From NCBI RefSeq assembly GCF_003001935.1, contig NZ_PVNG01000004.1, positions 310,001-374,000 of the forward strand: 64,000 bases of DNA, written 5' to 3'. The position numbers were made by a program, and so were the translations under genes. Within the stretch, counting starts at the first letter, position 1. The number at the start of each line of letters is the position of its first letter. Of this stretch, positions 25,143 to 33,188 are shown in pieces. The DNA is from Nonomuraea fuscirosea (GTDB taxonomy: Bacteria > Actinomycetota > Actinomycetes > Streptosporangiales > Streptosporangiaceae). The notes beneath the pieces are model-generated. The model was not told the DNA's origin. It worked only from the letters and a program-made list of their open reading frames with translations, and did no database searches.

Positions 25143-27470
25143 ATTAACCACATTAACGGTCAGGCGGCAACTCGTCAAACCGAGCTCGCCAGGGAGCAGG
25201 CGTACGTCACCACCCTGTACGACCGCCTCGACACCCTGCGTGAGCGTACCCAGCGGCAGCTCAAAGAAGTGCTCGCCGCGGGCGCCGTCGGTACGATGCA
25301 GAACATGTCCGAGCGCGACGCGTTCGCCGAGATGCACGCCACCCGCCTGGCCCGGCTCTGGGCCGTCGAGCGCGGCCTGGTCTTCGGCCGGCTCGATCAC
25401 ACGGACGAGGGCCGGCTGTACATCGGCAAGCTCGGCCTGACCGACGACGAGCAGCACCGCCTGCTCATCGACTGGCGGGCCCCCGTGGCGCAGCCGTTCT
25501 ACCGCGCCACCCCGTCCGCGCCCATGGGCGTGACCAGGCGCCGGCACCTGCAGACCAAGGGCCGCGACGTCGTCGGCGTGGACGACGACCTGCTCGACCT
25601 CGACTCGCTCACCGACGACGACCGCGCCACGCTCAACGGCGAGGCCGCGCTGCTGGCCGCGCTCGACGAGCGGCGCACCGGCCGCATGCGCGACATCGTC
25701 GCCACCATCCAGTCCGAGCAGGACCGCGTCATCCGCAGCGACCTCAACGGCGTGCTCGTGGTCCAGGGCGGCCCCGGCACCGGCAAGACCGTCGTGGCCC
25801 TGCACCGGGCCGCCTACCTCCTCTACACCCACCGCCAGCGGCTCGAACGCCGCGGCGTGCTCATCCTCGGCCCCAACCTGACCTTCCTGCGCTACATCGA
25901 GCAGGTCCTACCCTCGCTCGGCGAGACCGACGTGCTGCTGTCCACCGTCGGCGAGCTCTACCCGGGCGTGACGGCCACCGCCAGGGAACGGCCCGAGGTG
26001 GCCGCGCTCAAGGGCGACCCGCGGATGGCCGACGTGATCGCCAGGGCGGTGCGCGACCGGCAGAAGATCCCCCGCCAGCCCATCGAGGTCACCCTCGGCC
26101 GGATCACGCTCACCATCGACCGGCCCATGCTGGAGGCGGCCAGGAACAAGGCCACCCGCTCGCGCCGCCCGCACAACCAGGCCCGCGCCGTCTTCGTCCG
26201 CTCGCTGCTGAACGCCCTGGCCAGGCAGCAGGCCCGCAAGATCGGCAAGGGGCTCATCGACGAGGAGGAGCTCGCCGACCTGCGCGAGGAGCTGCGCACC
26301 GAGCCGGCGATCAAGTCCGCGCTCAACCGGCTCTGGCCGTACCTGACGCCGCAGCGTCTCCTGCTCGGCCTGTACGGCTCCCCCGACCGCCTCGGCGCCG
26401 CCGGCTCCGCCCTGACCCCCGAGGAACGCCGGCTCCTGCGCCGCGAGGGCTCGCGCGCGGGGGAGTGGACCGAGTCCGACGTCCCCCTGCTCGACGAGGC
26501 CGCGGAGCTGCTCGGCGAGATCGACGAGCACGTGCTGCGCGCCAGCGCGATGCAGGCCGAGGAGGAGCTGGCCGCCGCCCGGCAGGCCGAGCAGAGCGAG
26601 CGCGAGGCCGAGATCGCCTACGCCCGTGAGGTCCTGGAGCTGACGGGCCTGTCCGACGTCGTGGAGGCCGAACGGCTGGCCGAGCGCCAGCGCGGCGACG
26701 GCCCCTACCTCACCACCGCCGAACGCGCCGCCGCCGACCGCACCTGGGCCTACGGCCACGTGATCGTGGACGAGGCGCAGGAGCTGTCGCCGATGGCGTG
26801 GCGGGCCGTCATGCGGCGCTGCCCGACCCGGTCGATGACGATCGTCGGCGACATCGCCCAGACCGGCTCGGCCGCCGGGGCCCGCTCGTGGGAGGAGGTG
26901 CTCGACCCGTACGTGGCCGGGCGCTGGCGCCAGGAGCGGCTGAGCGTCAATTACCGTACCCCGGTCGAGCTGATGGCCGTGGCCGCCCGCGTCCTGGCCA
27001 CCATCGACCCCGCCCTGCGCGCCCCCGACTCCGTGCGCGAGGTGGACGCGCGGCCCTGGGCCGCGCCGCTGACCGCGCTGCCCGCCCTGGTCAAGGCGGA
27101 GACGGACGAGGGCGGCAAGGTCGCCGTGGTCGTGCCCGACGCGCTGCTGGCCACCCTCGGCGAGCAGGTCGCCGCGGCCGTGCCCGGCACCGTCGTCGTC
27201 TCGCCCGGCGCCGCGCGGGCCAAGGGCGCCGAGGCCCTGGACGCGCCCGTCGCGGTCATGAGCGTGACCGACGCCAAGGGGCTGGAGTTCGACTCCGTCG
27301 TCGTGGCCGAACCCGACCTCATCGCCGCCCAGTCGCCACGCGGTCCCAGCGACCTGTATGTTGCTCTCACGCGTGCGACACAGCGGCTCGGGGTCGTCCA
27401 CGAGCGGCCGCTGTCGCCCGCGCTGCGGGACTTGCCAAGCCGCTCCCCGGTGCCCGCTAATGGGCTTTGA
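25143..27470 (+). CDS. helR: RNA polymerase recycling motor ATPase HelR
   Basis: HelR is a superfamily 1 helicase-like ATPase that removes stalled or rifamycin-bound RNA polymerase from DNA. Visible motifs are Walker A QGGPGTGKTVVALHRAAYL, Walker B VIVDEAQELSPMAWR, IVGDIAQTGS, LSVNYRTPVELM, and SVTDAKGLEFDSVVV near the end. The conserved N-terminal coiled coil (TELAREQAYVTTLYDRLDTL, RERTQRQLKEVL) lies upstream of the first standard start (GTG 25269) in the same frame. The frame is open from 25074 but has no ATG, GTG or TTG before 25269. ATT at 25143 has GGAG 6 nt upstream and is proposed as the start (775 residues). A sequencing error or CTG start are alternatives. Confidence 0.85.
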   Translation: MNHINGQAATRQTELAREQAYVTTLYDRLDTLRERTQRQLKEVLAAGAVGTMQNMSERDAFAEMHATRLARLWAVERGLVFGRLDHTDEGRLYIGKLGLTDDEQHRLLIDWRAPVAQPFYRATPSAPMGVTRRRHLQTKGRDVVGVDDDLLDLDSLTDDDRATLNGEAALLAALDERRTGRMRDIVATIQSEQDRVIRSDLNGVLVVQGGPGTGKTVVALHRAAYLLYTHRQRLERRGVLILGPNLTFLRYIEQVLPSLGETDVLLSTVGELYPGVTATARERPEVAALKGDPRMADVIARAVRDRQKIPRQPIEVTLGRITLTIDRPMLEAARNKATRSRRPHNQARAVFVRSLLNALARQQARKIGKGLIDEEELADLREELRTEPAIKSALNRLWPYLTPQRLLLGLYGSPDRLGAAGSALTPEERRLLRREGSRAGEWTESDVPLLDEAAELLGEIDEHVLRASAMQAEEELAAARQAEQSEREAEIAYAREVLELTGLSDVVEAERLAERQRGDGPYLTTAERAAADRTWAYGHVIVDEAQELSPMAWRAVMRRCPTRSMTIVGDIAQTGSAAGARSWEEVLDPYVAGRWRQERLSVNYRTPVELMAVAARVLATIDPALRAPDSVREVDARPWAAPLTALPALVKAETDEGGKVAVVVPDALLATLGEQVAAAVPGTVVVSPGAARAKGAEALDAPVAVMSVTDAKGLEFDSVVVAEPDLIAAQSPRGPSDLYVALTRATQRLGVVHERPLSPALRDLPSRSPVPANGL

Positions 27471-28023
27471 CCGGCTTTACGGCCACCGGCCGAACATGTC
27501 CTACCTGCGAAAACTTGATGTTTCTGCTGATCGGGACACGGTTGACATCTGAGGTGGAGTCGGTAGTTTGCTGCGCAGTCCAGCACGGGACTTGGCCGGT
27601 TGGCCGTCTCTGACATCGCCGGATCCTGCGTCCGTGACGGAGTGTGACTTCGTCCACACAGCCAGGTGCAGGGCCGTCGGTCCGTCGAGTCGGGGCACCC
27701 CAACCGGGCGGGGGGTTGGACCCGGGACGGGTCCGGGAGCCCAGTAGACAACGGAATTCCGAGCTCGCCGCCGACGAGACGGGTCCGGTCCGAAGGGTTT
27801 CCGGGCCCTCTTCCCGCTCTCGTGCGCCGGACCGACATCGCGCCGGGTGATCCCGTTCAGCCACGGGATCACCCCGCCGCTCCGCTTCCGCCCTCAGCCG
27901 ATAATCCGATCACCCGTGGCGCGCCGGACCTGAGCGCGGCCGCGGGGCGGTAGCGTTTTCGCCAGCAGGCATGATGAGCAGGCTTCGCGAGCAGGCTTCG
28001 TGACACGGCGAGGAGACCCCGGA
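27471..28023. other. 553-bp gene-free stretch between helR and lnt
   Basis: No conserved reading frame was recognised on either strand. It contains two dyads: GGACCC-GGGAC-GGGTCC at 27718-27734 and the strong hairpin at 27845-27874. The sequence has normal GC content but less coding-like codon bias than its neighbours. Confidence 0.5.
27845..27874. terminator. Perfect 12-bp hairpin between helR and lnt
   Basis: GGGTGATCCCGT pairs perfectly with ACGGGATCACCC around a TCAGCC loop. It is 375 bp from the helR stop and 150 bp before lnt, without a U-tract, so it could be a terminator or a regulatory dyad. Confidence 0.5.
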
Positions 28024-29658
28024 GTGGTTCAGGAGACAACGAGCCCACCGCCCGCGGCCGGGCACGCCTCCGATGGGGCGGCGCGGCCGTGGGCGCGATG
28101 GGTGCTGCCGGGCCGGGTCGCCGCGGCCGCCATCGGCGGCCTGGCCCTCTTCGCGGCCTTCCCGCCGCTCGGCTGGTGGCCGTGCGCCCCCCTGGGCGTC
28201 GCCCTCGTCATCGGCTCCCTGTACGGCACCCGCGCCAGGCGGGCGGCCTGGCTCGGTTACCTGGCCGCCGCCGTGTTCCTGCTGCCCGCCCTCGCCTGGG
28301 TGCGCACCATCGGCGACGACGTGTGGTTCATGCTGGTCGCCACCGAGTGCCTCTTCTACGCCGCCATGGCCGCCCTGGCCGCGCCCGTGTTCCGGCTGCG
28401 GGGCTGGCCGCTGTGGTTCGCCGGCCTGTGGGTGCTCATGGAGTGGGCGCGCAGCCTGGTGCCCATCGGCGGGTTCCCCTGGGCCAGGGTCGCCTTCAGC
28501 CAGGGCGAGACGCCGTACACGCCCTATGCCGCGCTCGGCGGCGTGCCGCTGGTGTCGTTCGCCGTCACGCTGAGCGCCGGCCTGCTGGCGCAGGCCGTGC
28601 TGACCCGCCGAGCCGCCCTGCCGTCCGTGTTCAGCCGCCTGGCCGGCTCGTCGTCCGCGCGGGCCGCCGTGCTCGGCAGGGCCCTTCCGGTGGCGCTGGC
28701 GCTGCTCGTCCCCGCGCTCACGTTCGCCCTGCCCAGGCCGGGTGACGAGGGCCGCACCGTCAACGTCGGCATCGTCCAGGGCAACGTCCCCGGCCGGGGC
28801 ATGTACGCGCTCGGCGACGAGCCCGCCGTCGTGCTGCGCAACCACGCCGGTGAGACCAAGCGGCTGGCTCAGGCCGTACGCGACGGCAAACTGCCCAAGC
28901 CCGACATCGTCGTCCTGCCGGAAAACTCCACCGACATCGACCCCTACCGCGACGAATACGCCCGCCAGATCATCCAGGACGCCGTCTCCGACGTCGGCGT
29001 GCCCACGCTCGTCGGAGCCGTCGTCGCGATCGGCAGCGACGAACGCGCCACCCGCAGCCTCGTCTGGGACCCGGTGACCGGGGCCGGCGACTACTACGAC
29101 AAGCAGGACCTGGTGCCATTCGGCGAATACACGCCGTTCAAGGACCTGGTGCTGGCGCTGTGGGAGCGGGCCAGCCTGGTCGGCAGGCAGTCGGTCCCCG
29201 GCGACGAACCGGGCGACCTGAAGATGGGGCCGGTCACGGTCGGCGCGGTCAACTGCTACGAGGTGGCCTACGACGGCACCGTCCGCGAGACCGTCCGCGC
29301 CGGCGGCACCCCGATCGTCGTGCAGACCAACAACGCCAGCTACGCCGAGTCCAACCTGCCGCCGCAGCAGCTGGCCATGTCGCAACTGCGCGCCGTCGAG
29401 CACAACCGGGCCGTCGTCACCGCCGCCACCACGGGGATCTCGGCATACGTGACACCTGACGGTAAGGTCTCCTGGCAGACTCGCGAACTTGTCCCTGACA
29501 TGAACGTGGTCAAGGTGCCCGTGCGGACGCAGGAAACGATCGCCACCAAGGTGGGCGGCCTGCCCGAGTGGGCACTGATGGTGATGGGAGCGGCGGCGGC
29601 CGGAGTCGCCGTGTGGCGTGGCAGGCGGCGAGGCGATCGGATGAGGAACGACGGATGA
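28024..29658 (+). CDS. lnt: Apolipoprotein N-acyltransferase
   Basis: The 544-residue membrane enzyme N-acylates the N-terminal cysteine of lipoproteins. About six hydrophobic segments in residues 25-235 precede a nitrilase-type domain with the Glu-Lys-Cys triad: Glu300 in VVLPENS, Lys360 in [13 protein letters not shown] and Cys411 in [11 protein letters not shown]-terminal hydrophobic segment near 515-535 and a basic tail follow. GAGGAG about 9 nt upstream of the GTG at 28024 sets the start. It overlaps the downstream mannosyltransferase gene by ATGA. In mycobacteria the two activities are fused in one protein, Ppm1. Confidence 0.94.
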   Translation: MVQETTSPPPAAGHASDGAARPWARWVLPGRVAAAAIGGLALFAAFPPLGWWPCAPLGVALVIGSLYGTRARRAAWLGYLAAAVFLLPALAWVRTIGDDVWFMLVATECLFYAAMAALAAPVFRLRGWPLWFAGLWVLMEWARSLVPIGGFPWARVAFSQGETPYTPYAALGGVPLVSFAVTLSAGLLAQAVLTRRAALPSVFSRLAGSSSARAAVLGRALPVALALLVPALTFALPRPGDEGRTVNVGIVQGNVPGRGMYALGDEPAVVLRNHAGETKRLAQAVRDGKLPKPDIVVLPENSTDIDPYRDEYARQIIQDAVSDVGVPTLVGAVVAIGSDERATRSLVWDPVTGAGDYYDKQDLVPFGEYTPFKDLVLALWERASLVGRQSVPGDEPGDLKMGPVTVGAVNCYEVAYDGTVRETVRAGGTPIVVQTNNASYAESNLPPQQLAMSQLRAVEHNRAVVTAATTGISAYVTPDGKVSWQTRELVPDMNVVKVPVRTQETIATKVGGLPEWALMVMGAAAAGVAVWRGRRRGDRMRNDG

Positions 29659-30404
29659 TGGAGACTCTCGGCCGGGTGCTCGTCGTCGTGCCCACCTACA
29701 ACGAGCGCGACAACCTGCCGGCGATCGTCGAACGGGTGCGCGCCGCCGTGCCCGGCGCCCACGTGCTCGTGGCCGACGACAACAGCCCCGACGGCACCGG
29801 CGAGGTCGCCGACGGGCTGGCCGACGCGGACGAGCAGGTGCACGTCCTGCACCGGCCGGGCAAGCAGGGCCTCGGGGCCGCCTACATCGCCGGGTTCCGC
29901 TGGGGGCTGCAGGAGGGCTACGACGTCCTGGTCGAGATGGACGCCGACGGCTCCCACCAGCCCGAGGAGCTGCCCAAACTGCTGGAGGCGCTGGCCGACG
30001 GCGCCGACCTGGCCATCGGCTCGCGCTACGTGCCCGGCGGCAAGGTGGTCAACTGGCCGCAGCGGCGCGAGCTGCTGTCCAAAGGGGCCAACATCTACAC
30101 CCGCGTCATGCTCGGCCTGCCCGTACGCGACGCGACCGCAGGCTTCCGCGCCTACCGGGCCGCCACGCTGGAGAAGGTGGGGCTGTCCGGGGTGGAGTCG
30201 CAGGGCTACTGCTTCCAGGTCGACCTGACCCTGCGCACCTCCCGGCACGGGCTGAGGGTGGTGGAGGTGCCCATCACGTTCGTGGAGCGGACGGTGGGCA
30301 AGAGCAAGATGAACGGCAAGGTCATGTCCGAGGCGCTGTGGCGGATCGGGCTGTGGGGCGTCACCGGGCTCCCCAAGCGCCTCAGGGGCAACCCCAGATC
30401 CTGA
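29655..30404 (+). CDS. Polyprenol monophosphomannose synthase
   Basis: The 249-residue GT2-family enzyme transfers mannose from GDP-mannose to polyprenyl phosphate, giving the lipid donor for protein O-mannosylation and lipoglycans. It shows [15 protein letters not shown], the nucleotide-binding [11 protein letters not shown], the metal motif [21 protein letters not shown] and [11 protein letters not shown]. There is no membrane domain, as in bacterial Dpm1/Ppm forms that rely on a membrane partner such as the adjacent Lnt. It is translationally coupled to lnt (ATGA); a second ATG follows at once at 29658. Confidence 0.94.
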   Translation: MMETLGRVLVVVPTYNERDNLPAIVERVRAAVPGAHVLVADDNSPDGTGEVADGLADADEQVHVLHRPGKQGLGAAYIAGFRWGLQEGYDVLVEMDADGSHQPEELPKLLEALADGADLAIGSRYVPGGKVVNWPQRRELLSKGANIYTRVMLGLPVRDATAGFRAYRAATLEKVGLSGVESQGYCFQVDLTLRTSRHGLRVVEVPITFVERTVGKSKMNGKVMSEALWRIGLWGVTGLPKRLRGNPRS

Positions 30405-30574
30405 ACCGGCCTGACACCTCGACGGCCCCGCGCGCGCCGGACCACGGCGGCTGAGCGCGAGGGTGTCAGGGGCGGGTCCGGAATGTCCCTGATTCGCCGG
30501 CCACGCCGGAACGCTCAGCGGCTTCCGGGCGTTGTGTCTGCTGTAAGGCGCGCGTGTGCGGAATCGAGGAAACG

Positions 30575-31111
30575 ATGCGGCTGCTGCTCTTCCTGGCCTT
30601 CCTGGTCGTCCCGGTCCTGGAGATCTGGCTGCTGATCCAGATCGGGTCGGTGATCGGCGGGCCCGCCACCATCGCCCTGCTCATCGCCGACAGCCTCCTC
30701 GGCGCCTGGCTGGTCCGCCGCGAGGGACGCCGGGCCTGGCGGGTGCTGCAGGACGCGATCAAGTCCGGCCGCATGCCCGACCGCGAACTGGCCGACGGCG
30801 GCATCATCCTGGTGGGCGGCACGCTGCTGCTGACGCCGGGGTTCTTCCTCGACGTGTTCGGCTTCCTGTGCCTGATCCCGTTCACCCGGCCGATGATGCG
30901 CCGCCTGGGCGCGTACTTCTTCGAGCGCCGGATCAAGAAGATGGCGGCCTCCTCGCCGTACGCGGGCCTCTTCGCGCCGTCCGCCGGCTTCCCCGGGCAG
31001 GACGCGGGGCCGTACGCGGACGAGGGCAGGGACGCGCGGGCCGGTGCGCCGCAGGGCGGCCGGGTGGTGCACGGTGAGGTGATCCGCGAGGACCGCGACT
31101 CCGCGTCCTGA
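30575..31111 (+). CDS. fxsA: FxsA family membrane protein
   Basis: The 178-residue protein has the FxsA fold: a first hydrophobic segment (MRLLLFLAFLVVPVLEIWL), the amphipathic RREGRRAWRVLQDAIKSGR, and LADGGIILVGGTLLLTPGFF followed by DVFGFLCLIPFTRPMMR. A charged cytoplasmic tail of about 65 residues follows. FxsA proteins are inner-membrane proteins; E. coli FxsA relieves F-plasmid exclusion of phage T7, while the role in actinomycetes is unknown. ATG 30575 has GAGGAA upstream. Confidence 0.9.
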   Translation: MRLLLFLAFLVVPVLEIWLLIQIGSVIGGPATIALLIADSLLGAWLVRREGRRAWRVLQDAIKSGRMPDRELADGGIILVGGTLLLTPGFFLDVFGFLCLIPFTRPMMRRLGAYFFERRIKKMAASSPYAGLFAPSAGFPGQDAGPYADEGRDARAGAPQGGRVVHGEVIREDRDSAS

Positions 31112-31128
31112 GGGGGCCTGCGGGCCCT

Positions 31129-31134
31129 TATGAT
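31129..31134 (+). promoter_or_regulatory. -10 box of a leaderless promoter
   Basis: TATGAT, close to the sigma-70 consensus TATAAT, ends exactly 6 nt before the GTG at 31141. Confidence 0.6.
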
Positions 31135-31140
31135 CATCGC

Positions 31141-32022
31141 GTGCGTTCACGGGGTCTCTCATCGATCGTGCTCGTGATCATCCTGACTGCAGGGTGCGGG
31201 GGGCAGGCGGCTCCGCCATCCGCCGAGGCGGTGGCCCGGCAGGCGGAGGACTCGGCGGGAGTGCGGATCGCCAAGCTGGTCCGCCTGGATTACGGTGCGG
31301 CGATGCCCACCCCTCCGGGGGAGGACGACCTCGTCGTGCCGGTCGACATCGGCGAATACGACGAGAGCCGGACCACCGGGGTCATGCGGCTCGGCGCGGA
31401 CGCCTCCGACCTGACCACGACCTTTCACCGCACCAACGTTCCCGGCGAGCTGAAACTCGTCCCGGACGATCTCTCGTCGATGACGACCAGGGTCATCTCG
31501 ATCGACGGCTCCGGCACCTACGAGCATCGGGCCGATCGGAGGGACGTTCCGGCCGGCAAGACCTGGCTGCACCACAGCGGCAGCGGCTGCGGAACGCTGG
31601 AGCGCGCCGTCGGATCACTCGACCTGCGGGCGATCCTGTCGCCCGAGGTGCTGCGGAAGCTCACGGCCCCCGCTCCCTCTCCCGGAGAGGTCATCGACGG
31701 GGTCGGCACGGTCGTGCACGCGGGGAGCGCCGCGCAGAGCGAGTTCAGCGGGCCCGCCCCGGGCGTCGACCCCGCCACCCTCGAGGTGCTGCGCGAGCGG
31801 TTCCGCTCGGTGGAGGTCTCATGGCGGTTGTGGGCCGGGCCGGACGGGCTTCCCCGCCGGCTCCGCCTTGAGGAGGCCATGCCGGCGGCCGAAGAGGGCA
31901 TGCCCAGGACCTCCGTGACCGAGATCGACTTCACCGGCTGGGGAAGTGACGTCACCGTCGTGCCCCCGCCGGCGGAGCAGGTGCACGAGGCCGGCAGTTG
32001 TCTCGCCCCGGAACCCCGGTGA
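31141..32022 (+). CDS. Putative lipoprotein
   Basis: The 293-residue protein has a type II signal peptide (RSRGLSSIVLVIILTAGC) with lipobox LTAGC, so it should be anchored to the outer face of the membrane and processed by Lgt, LspA and the neighbouring Lnt. The mature part is mostly beta-strand-like with repeated polar stretches and resembles the LppX/LprG-type lipid-carrier fold in its general pattern, although no motif proves this. The GTG start is supported by the leaderless -10 box. A bidirectional terminator follows. Confidence 0.8.
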   Translation: MRSRGLSSIVLVIILTAGCGGQAAPPSAEAVARQAEDSAGVRIAKLVRLDYGAAMPTPPGEDDLVVPVDIGEYDESRTTGVMRLGADASDLTTTFHRTNVPGELKLVPDDLSSMTTRVISIDGSGTYEHRADRRDVPAGKTWLHHSGSGCGTLERAVGSLDLRAILSPEVLRKLTAPAPSPGEVIDGVGTVVHAGSAAQSEFSGPAPGVDPATLEVLRERFRSVEVSWRLWAGPDGLPRRLRLEEAMPAAEEGMPRTSVTEIDFTGWGSDVTVVPPPAEQVHEAGSCLAPEPR

Positions 32023-32080
32023 CCTCCCGTCGCGCCCCGTCCGCTCCCATAGGGAGGGAGCCGGGTTTTCCGGGCAAGAC

Positions 32081-32111
32081 GAAACCCCCGGGCGGTCGGC
32101 CCGGGGGTTTC
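32081..32111. terminator. Bidirectional terminator between the lipoprotein and rbpA
   Basis: A perfect 13-bp stem begins GAAACCCCCGGGC and ends GCCCGGGGGTTTC, with a GGTCG loop. The AAA and TTT ends suit termination in both directions. Confidence 0.85.
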
Positions 32112-32125
32112 ACCGTGAGAGTAGG

Positions 32126-32470
32126 TCAGGCGCTCTTGCGACGCTGCGCCCGCAGCACAGCAAGCCGCTCGTTGAGCACCTCTTCAAGATCCTCGATGGA
32201 CCGCCGCTCCAGGAGCATGTCCCAGTGTGTCCGCGGGGGCTTGGTCTTCTTGGACTCCGGCTGCTCGCCGTCCATGCGGACCGCGGTCGCACCGCACATG
32301 CGGCATTCCCAAGTCGCGGGAATCTCGGCCTCTGCGGCAAGCGGAACCTCGAAATGATGGCCCTTCGGACAGGTGTAGGACACCTCCTGGCGCGGGGCCA
32401 GATCCGTGTTACGGTCGTTCTCGTAGCTGGTTGCCCCGAGCCGGGTGCCACGAAGTGCGCGCTCGCCCAT
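32126..32470 (-). CDS. rbpA: RNA polymerase-binding protein RbpA
   Basis: RbpA is an actinobacterial transcription factor that binds the principal sigma factor (region 2) and stabilises the open complex. The 114-residue protein is full length: the N-terminal tail MGERALRGTRLGATSYENDR, the core with a zinc-type ligand set (Cys34, His38 or 39, Cys56, Cys59 in YTCPKGHHF and WECRMCG), the basic linker KTKPPRTHWDMLLERRS and the sigma-interacting helix IEDLEEVLNERLAVLRAQRR. AGGAGG 9 nt upstream sets the start. A SigR-type promoter lies upstream. Its partner HrdB is at 4.8 kb. Confidence 0.97.
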   Translation of the reverse strand: MGERALRGTRLGATSYENDRNTDLAPRQEVSYTCPKGHHFEVPLAAEAEIPATWECRMCGATAVRMDGEQPESKKTKPPRTHWDMLLERRSIEDLEEVLNERLAVLRAQRRKSA

Positions 32471-32527
32471 GTCTAAATGCCTCCTACAGGGCCCCCTTGC
32501 GTGGGGGGTCTGTCTCCCACGGTGTCT

Positions 32528-32554
32528 AACGCTTGGTACCGTGATGGGATTCCC
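32528..32554 (-). promoter_or_regulatory. SigR-type promoter of rbpA
   Basis: On the minus strand GGGAAT is followed by exactly 18 nt and GTT, the SigR (oxidative/thiol stress) consensus. In Streptomyces coelicolor rbpA is a known SigR target. The leader would be about 50 nt. Confidence 0.85.
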
Positions 32555-32660
32555 ACCCGCGGGGTGATCCAATCGCGCTTGGCGCCTCGGTTCTTCACAT
32601 GATCGTCGATCAAGGCCGCGGCCTGGGGTTTCATGTCCGGTCCGCGGCTTTTCCCCGCGA

Positions 32661-33026
32661 TCAGCGCGCCCACGGCGGACTGTCGCCCATTTTCTGGTAG
32701 TACCGGGCCAAATGGCTTTTGACGCGGTCCACCTCGTCCGCCGGTAGGTCGATGCCGCCGCGGGCGCCCTGCATGATGTTGCCGGCGGCCATGACGGCAC
32801 GTGGCACCGCCTTCAGCCGGCCTCCGACGACGTCGGCGATCAGCAGCTTGTAACTGCCGAAGTTCCCGGGCTTGTCGCCGTCGTACCAGATGTGCGCGTC
32901 CCGGTACGCGGCGTCCGGCTCGTCCTCGGCGTCCGCCCAGGCGCGCACCCGCTTGTCGGCCGCGTCACCGTCCCACTCACGGTCACGGTCGGCCAGAGGC
33001 AGATCTTGGAACCTGGTGACAGTCAT
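32661..33026 (-). CDS. Conserved hypothetical protein
   Basis: The 121-residue acidic protein contains AHIWYDGDKPGNFGSYKLLI, GGRLKAVPRAVMAAGNIMQG and DEVDRVKSHLARYYQKMG. The last two patterns resemble, from memory, small actinobacterial proteins related to parts of phage prohead proteases; no catalytic motif is present here and no phage gene is nearby. GGAAGG precedes the ATG. Its function is unknown. It lies 190 bp upstream of rbpA on the same strand. Confidence 0.75.
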   Translation of the reverse strand: MTVTRFQDLPLADRDREWDGDAADKRVRAWADAEDEPDAAYRDAHIWYDGDKPGNFGSYKLLIADVVGGRLKAVPRAVMAAGNIMQGARGGIDLPADEVDRVKSHLARYYQKMGDSPPWAR

Positions 33027-33188
33027 GCCTTCCGGCTACCCGGCCTGGTTCGGGTAAACGGAGGGCTCGCGAACCTTTGCCGAGCCCTCCGCGCACCGCT
33101 CCGCAGGTCGGACGCCGACGTCCGCGCGGGTCTGACGCCGACGCCCGCGCGGATCGGACGTCCGGCGCGGGCCGATCGCGCGTGCGGG

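Noticed and set aside
32661..33026. Possible prophage remnant
   Set aside because: Only one protein has a faint phage-like pattern; no integrase, capsid, attachment site or base-composition shift was seen around it.
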